NCBI GenBank assembly: GCA_023151275.1
Contig: JAKLJI010000011.1
Span: 49,233 to 113,232, forward strand
Origin: Bacteroidia bacterium
GTDB lineage: Bacteria > Bacteroidota > Bacteroidia > UKL13-3
Reading direction: 5' to 3'
Length of the DNA stretch: 64,000 bases
Part shown: positions 62,057-64,000 of the stretch, one piece after another
Numbering within the stretch: the first letter of the stretch is position 1
Layout of the letters: every line of letters starts with the position of its first letter
Made by a program: the position numbers and the translations under genes
Notes under the pieces: generated by a model
What the model saw: only the letters and a program-made list of their open reading frames with translations
Database searches by the model: none
Told to the model about the DNA's origin: nothing

Positions 62057-62362
62057 ATGAAATTCAAGGTTAGTTTGAAGCTTGTTGAGGATTTACCTGC
62101 GGAGGAGGATCATGAGTTTCATCCGCTTCCGCTTGTTCATTCGCGCAGGAGGCATGTTAATCATGGTAGAGAGGATGATTTGGCGCATGAAGCCAATCAT
62201 GAATTGATAAAGAGGATTACCACCGTTATGTATTTGGTTATGCTTTTGTTGGTGGTGAGTATTTTATTGATGGAATTAAAGCGCAGTTATGGGTTTGATT
62301 TGATTCCCGGTTTTAAATCTCCCTTGGAAGATTTTTACTTTGATTTGTTTGAAGGGTTTTAA
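62057..62362 (+). CDS. Single-TM protein, pair member 2
   Basis: A 101-aa paralogue of the preceding protein: a His/Arg/Glu-rich N-terminal part, one membrane segment (VMYLVMLLLVVSILLMEL) and a tail ending FKSPLEDFYFDLFEGF. Tight spacing (1 bp) implies co-translation and perhaps a heteromeric pair. The gene is followed by about 170 bp before a convergent terminator. Function unknown. Confidence 0.7.
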   Translation: MKFKVSLKLVEDLPAEEDHEFHPLPLVHSRRRHVNHGREDDLAHEANHELIKRITTVMYLVMLLLVVSILLMELKRSYGFDLIPGFKSPLEDFYFDLFEGF

Positions 62363-62528
62363 TAATTGATTTGATTCAATCGGCTTTCAAATTTTCCTCA
62401 CAAGCAGGTTTTATTTTTGTTCCGATTTGGGTAGCACATTCTGATTTGAAAAGATTGGTGCAATTCTGAGAAATTTATGGACGCCTCCCTTTCTGAAAAG
62501 CATAGCTAAACCGAAGGGACTGGATAAA

Positions 62529-62571
62529 AAAGAAAAGCCCCACTGCCAATTGGCAATGGGGCTTTTCTTTG
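62529..62571 (-). terminator. Terminator of the cold-shock protein gene
   Basis: A long stem AGAAAAGCCCCA / TGGGGCTTTTCT, 12 bp after the stop on the minus strand, with the T-rich side running into the gap. It can also act on the plus-strand pair of TM genes. Confidence 0.88.
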
Positions 62572-62581
62572 GGTATTGAAA

Positions 62582-63025
62582 CTAGCGAACTATTTTTACT
62601 TTAATGGCTTGAAGGCCACGGGGCGTTTTTTCGGTTTCGTATTGAACCAGGTTTCCATCACCAATTGGTTCAAGACATGCGTTGATGTGAACAAAAATTG
62701 ATTCTTTGGTTTTCCCATCTCGAATGAAACCAAAACCTTTTGAAGTGTTGAAGAAGTTTACCGTACCTGTTCGGATAAGGTCTTCAGGTTCATCTTTTTG
62801 TTTTCCAACTGAAATTTGAATGCTTTCCGGATCAATTTCTACACGTTTGCTTGGATCGGGAGGCGTATTGGTGAAGTTTCCATTTTGGTCTACATAAACC
62901 AACATGGTTTCCCAGGATTCACCTTTGGATGAATTGGCCTTGCGTTCTGCTTTGCGCTCTTCTTTTTCCTGTCTGCGTCTTGCTTTAAGTTTTTCTTTTT
63001 CTTTTTTTGATTGTGTATCTGCCAT
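62582..63025 (-). CDS. Cold-shock domain protein with basic N-terminal extension
   Basis: A 147-aa RNA/DNA-binding protein. The C-terminal about 65 residues are a cold-shock domain with the RNP motifs KGFGFI (as SKGFGFIRDG) and SIFVHI (as ESIFVHINACLE). The first about 35 residues are very rich in Lys, Arg and Glu (KKEKEKLKARRRQEKEERKA), and a middle linker is acidic. This extended form is common in Bacteroidota, where it probably acts as an RNA chaperone. Confidence 0.9.
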   Translation of the reverse strand: MADTQSKKEKEKLKARRRQEKEERKAERKANSSKGESWETMLVYVDQNGNFTNTPPDPSKRVEIDPESIQISVGKQKDEPEDLIRTGTVNFFNTSKGFGFIRDGKTKESIFVHINACLEPIGDGNLVQYETEKTPRGLQAIKVKIVR

Positions 63026-63141
63026 AGTTAAGTTTTAACCCATCTGATTTCAAATTGCGCGGGTTGATTAAACTTTAGCAGCTGAATTGGAAAGGTGCAC
63101 AAATATAGAACTAATTCTAGATAATTGCCTATCAAAATGTT

Positions 63142-63849
63142 ATGCCAATGAAAAGATTATTCACCCTTTGGTTTAGCCTGAGCCTTTTGTTGACTCAATC
63201 TTGCATTGTAAGCCAGACCACCTATTTTCATGATGCCCGTGCCTTGCCCCAAGGAACCGGAAAAGTTTACTTGAATGCCTCCACCGGATATCGGCCGGAT
63301 ATTATTAAATCAAATACCGGTTCCACCATTGCAAGTCCTTCCGGGAGTTCTATTACCATTCCGGTAATTGGTGCAAGTGGAATGTATCAGCTGGGCTCAA
63401 AAAGTGCCATAATGGGGGCGGCTTATATGCCCGTGAATTTGGGTTGTTTGGGTTGGAGATTGGGTTTTCAACAGGTCTTGGTAAGTACAACACCCTTTTC
63501 TCTGGCAGCTGGGGTTTATGGTGGATATACGTTTACCCTGGATAGTATTAAAGGAATAGGATTGGATGGCGATACCTATTTCAAAAATTATTCGCATGCC
63601 GATTTTTTCCTTCCAATGACGTTCCGACTAGGCAAAGAATCGGCAATAAGTTTAACGCCGAGGTATACTTTTGCATCCTTTAACCTTGCAGAGCCTTATA
63701 AAAGTCCGGACGGACTTGGTGGTCTATCTGCCGAGGGCAAATCGCTAAGTTTGGGACTGCATGTAAAGCATTACCTAGTTGAAGCGTGTTGGATGATGGA
63801 CATGCCAGTTCATTTGCAGCTGGGGATAGGTTATTCTTTAGGGCGATGA
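63142..63849 (+). CDS. Outer-membrane beta-strand lipoprotein
   Basis: A 235-aa protein with a lipoprotein-like signal (WFSLSLLLTQSC). The body shows amphipathic beta strands with Gly/Tyr/Phe turns (KVYLNASTGYR, GAAYMPVNLGCLGWRLGF, AAGVYGGYTFTL, SLTPRYTFASFNL), consistent with a small outer-membrane barrel or surface beta protein. The start could also be the ATG at 63148. No family recognised. Confidence 0.65.
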   Translation: MPMKRLFTLWFSLSLLLTQSCIVSQTTYFHDARALPQGTGKVYLNASTGYRPDIIKSNTGSTIASPSGSSITIPVIGASGMYQLGSKSAIMGAAYMPVNLGCLGWRLGFQQVLVSTTPFSLAAGVYGGYTFTLDSIKGIGLDGDTYFKNYSHADFFLPMTFRLGKESAISLTPRYTFASFNLAEPYKSPDGLGGLSAEGKSLSLGLHVKHYLVEACWMMDMPVHLQLGIGYSLGR

Positions 63850-63923
63850 GTTTGGAGGTGGGATTGCGTGAACGATTTTAAATTCGGGGCTGTTAGCCTT
63901 TAGCTATTGGCCTTTGGCTGACA

Positions 63924-64000
63924 TGTCACGTCCTGAAATAAGTTGACCGTTTTGAAGTCAAAACTTTAAAACAAACATATGGCCAACCGAAAAGAATTTA
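63924..64000 (+). mobile_element. Left end of a probable IS3-type insertion sequence
   Basis: The sequence TGTCACGTCCTGAAATAAGT begins with TG and resembles IS3-family left ends in Bacteroidota. It is followed 55 bp later by an ATG with MANRKEF, the usual opening of the IS3 OrfA. The element runs off the window, so its other end cannot be checked. Confidence 0.55.
63979..64000 (+). CDS. Start of probable IS3 OrfA (partial)
   Basis: Only MANRKEF is visible before the window ends. The opening resembles OrfA helix-turn-helix proteins of IS3 elements in Bacteroidota. The reading depends on the IS end just upstream and cannot be verified here. Confidence 0.45.

Overview
The window looks like chromosomal DNA of a free-living member of the Bacteroidota. 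The evidence is three secreted proteins with Type IX secretion (T9SS) C-terminal sorting domains, a carboxypeptidase-regulatory-domain outer-membrane barrel followed by a GLPGLI protein, DUF4249, DUF4197 and LruC-domain lipoproteins, an S46 dipeptidyl-peptidase, promoters of the TTTG-N19-TAnnTTTG type, and few obvious Shine-Dalgarno sites. No tRNA, rRNA or CRISPR array was recognised. The right edge enters what looks like an IS3-type insertion sequence.

Layout. 0.1-9.9 kb: a methyltransferase, a T9SS FG-GAP-like protein, a PolB-type 3'-5' exonuclease, a POT peptide transporter, a DUF4197 lipoprotein, then the barrel and GLPGLI pair. 10-18 kb: a large T9SS protein with a CTSCH motif, a DUF1905/YdeI protein, panB plus an RluA pseudouridine synthase, a DUF4249 lipoprotein and dnaK. 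18.3-25.0 kb: a five-gene, fully overlapping minus-strand operon built around a MoxR AAA+ ATPase, resembling the MoxR-vWA-beta-propeller (bpX) ternary systems. Its largest protein carries a degenerate vWA-like segment and ends in an unmistakable TonB C-terminal domain. 25-38.9 kb: pentapeptide-repeat protein, GNAT acetyltransferase, thiolase, WG-repeat protein, a conserved 597-aa protein of unknown function, a DPP11-type S46 peptidase, arsR-arsM, fabI and an M1 peptidase. 39-48.4 kb: an aldehyde dehydrogenase and three tandem LruC-domain lipoproteins, each with its own terminator and with a related motif about 100 bp upstream of its start. 48.4-55 kb: a class A beta-lactamase-like protein without an obvious Glu166, an aminotransferase, a heptose kinase, a short asparaginase and a T9SS protein. 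55-64 kb: TauE exporter, small unknown proteins, the remains of a HigB toxin next to an intact HigA, an RlmL-like methyltransferase, a PAS protein, two paired single-TM proteins, a cold-shock protein and an outer-membrane protein.

The intergenic DNA is rich in repeats. A MITE-like family (five copies, about 180 bp when complete) has imperfect terminal inverted repeats that lie at gene ends, where the terminal sequence supplies the stop codon in three cases. A GC-rich REP-like family has three copies. There is a block of seven 83-89 bp tandem repeats, and a cluster of four small hairpins.

Peptide use (S46 and M1 peptidases, POT transporter), an envelope rich in lipoproteins and T9SS cargo, and arsenic methylation are the physiological themes. 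The most unusual items are the TonB-tailed MoxR-system protein, the three-gene LruC array with its conserved upstream motif, and the repeat families.
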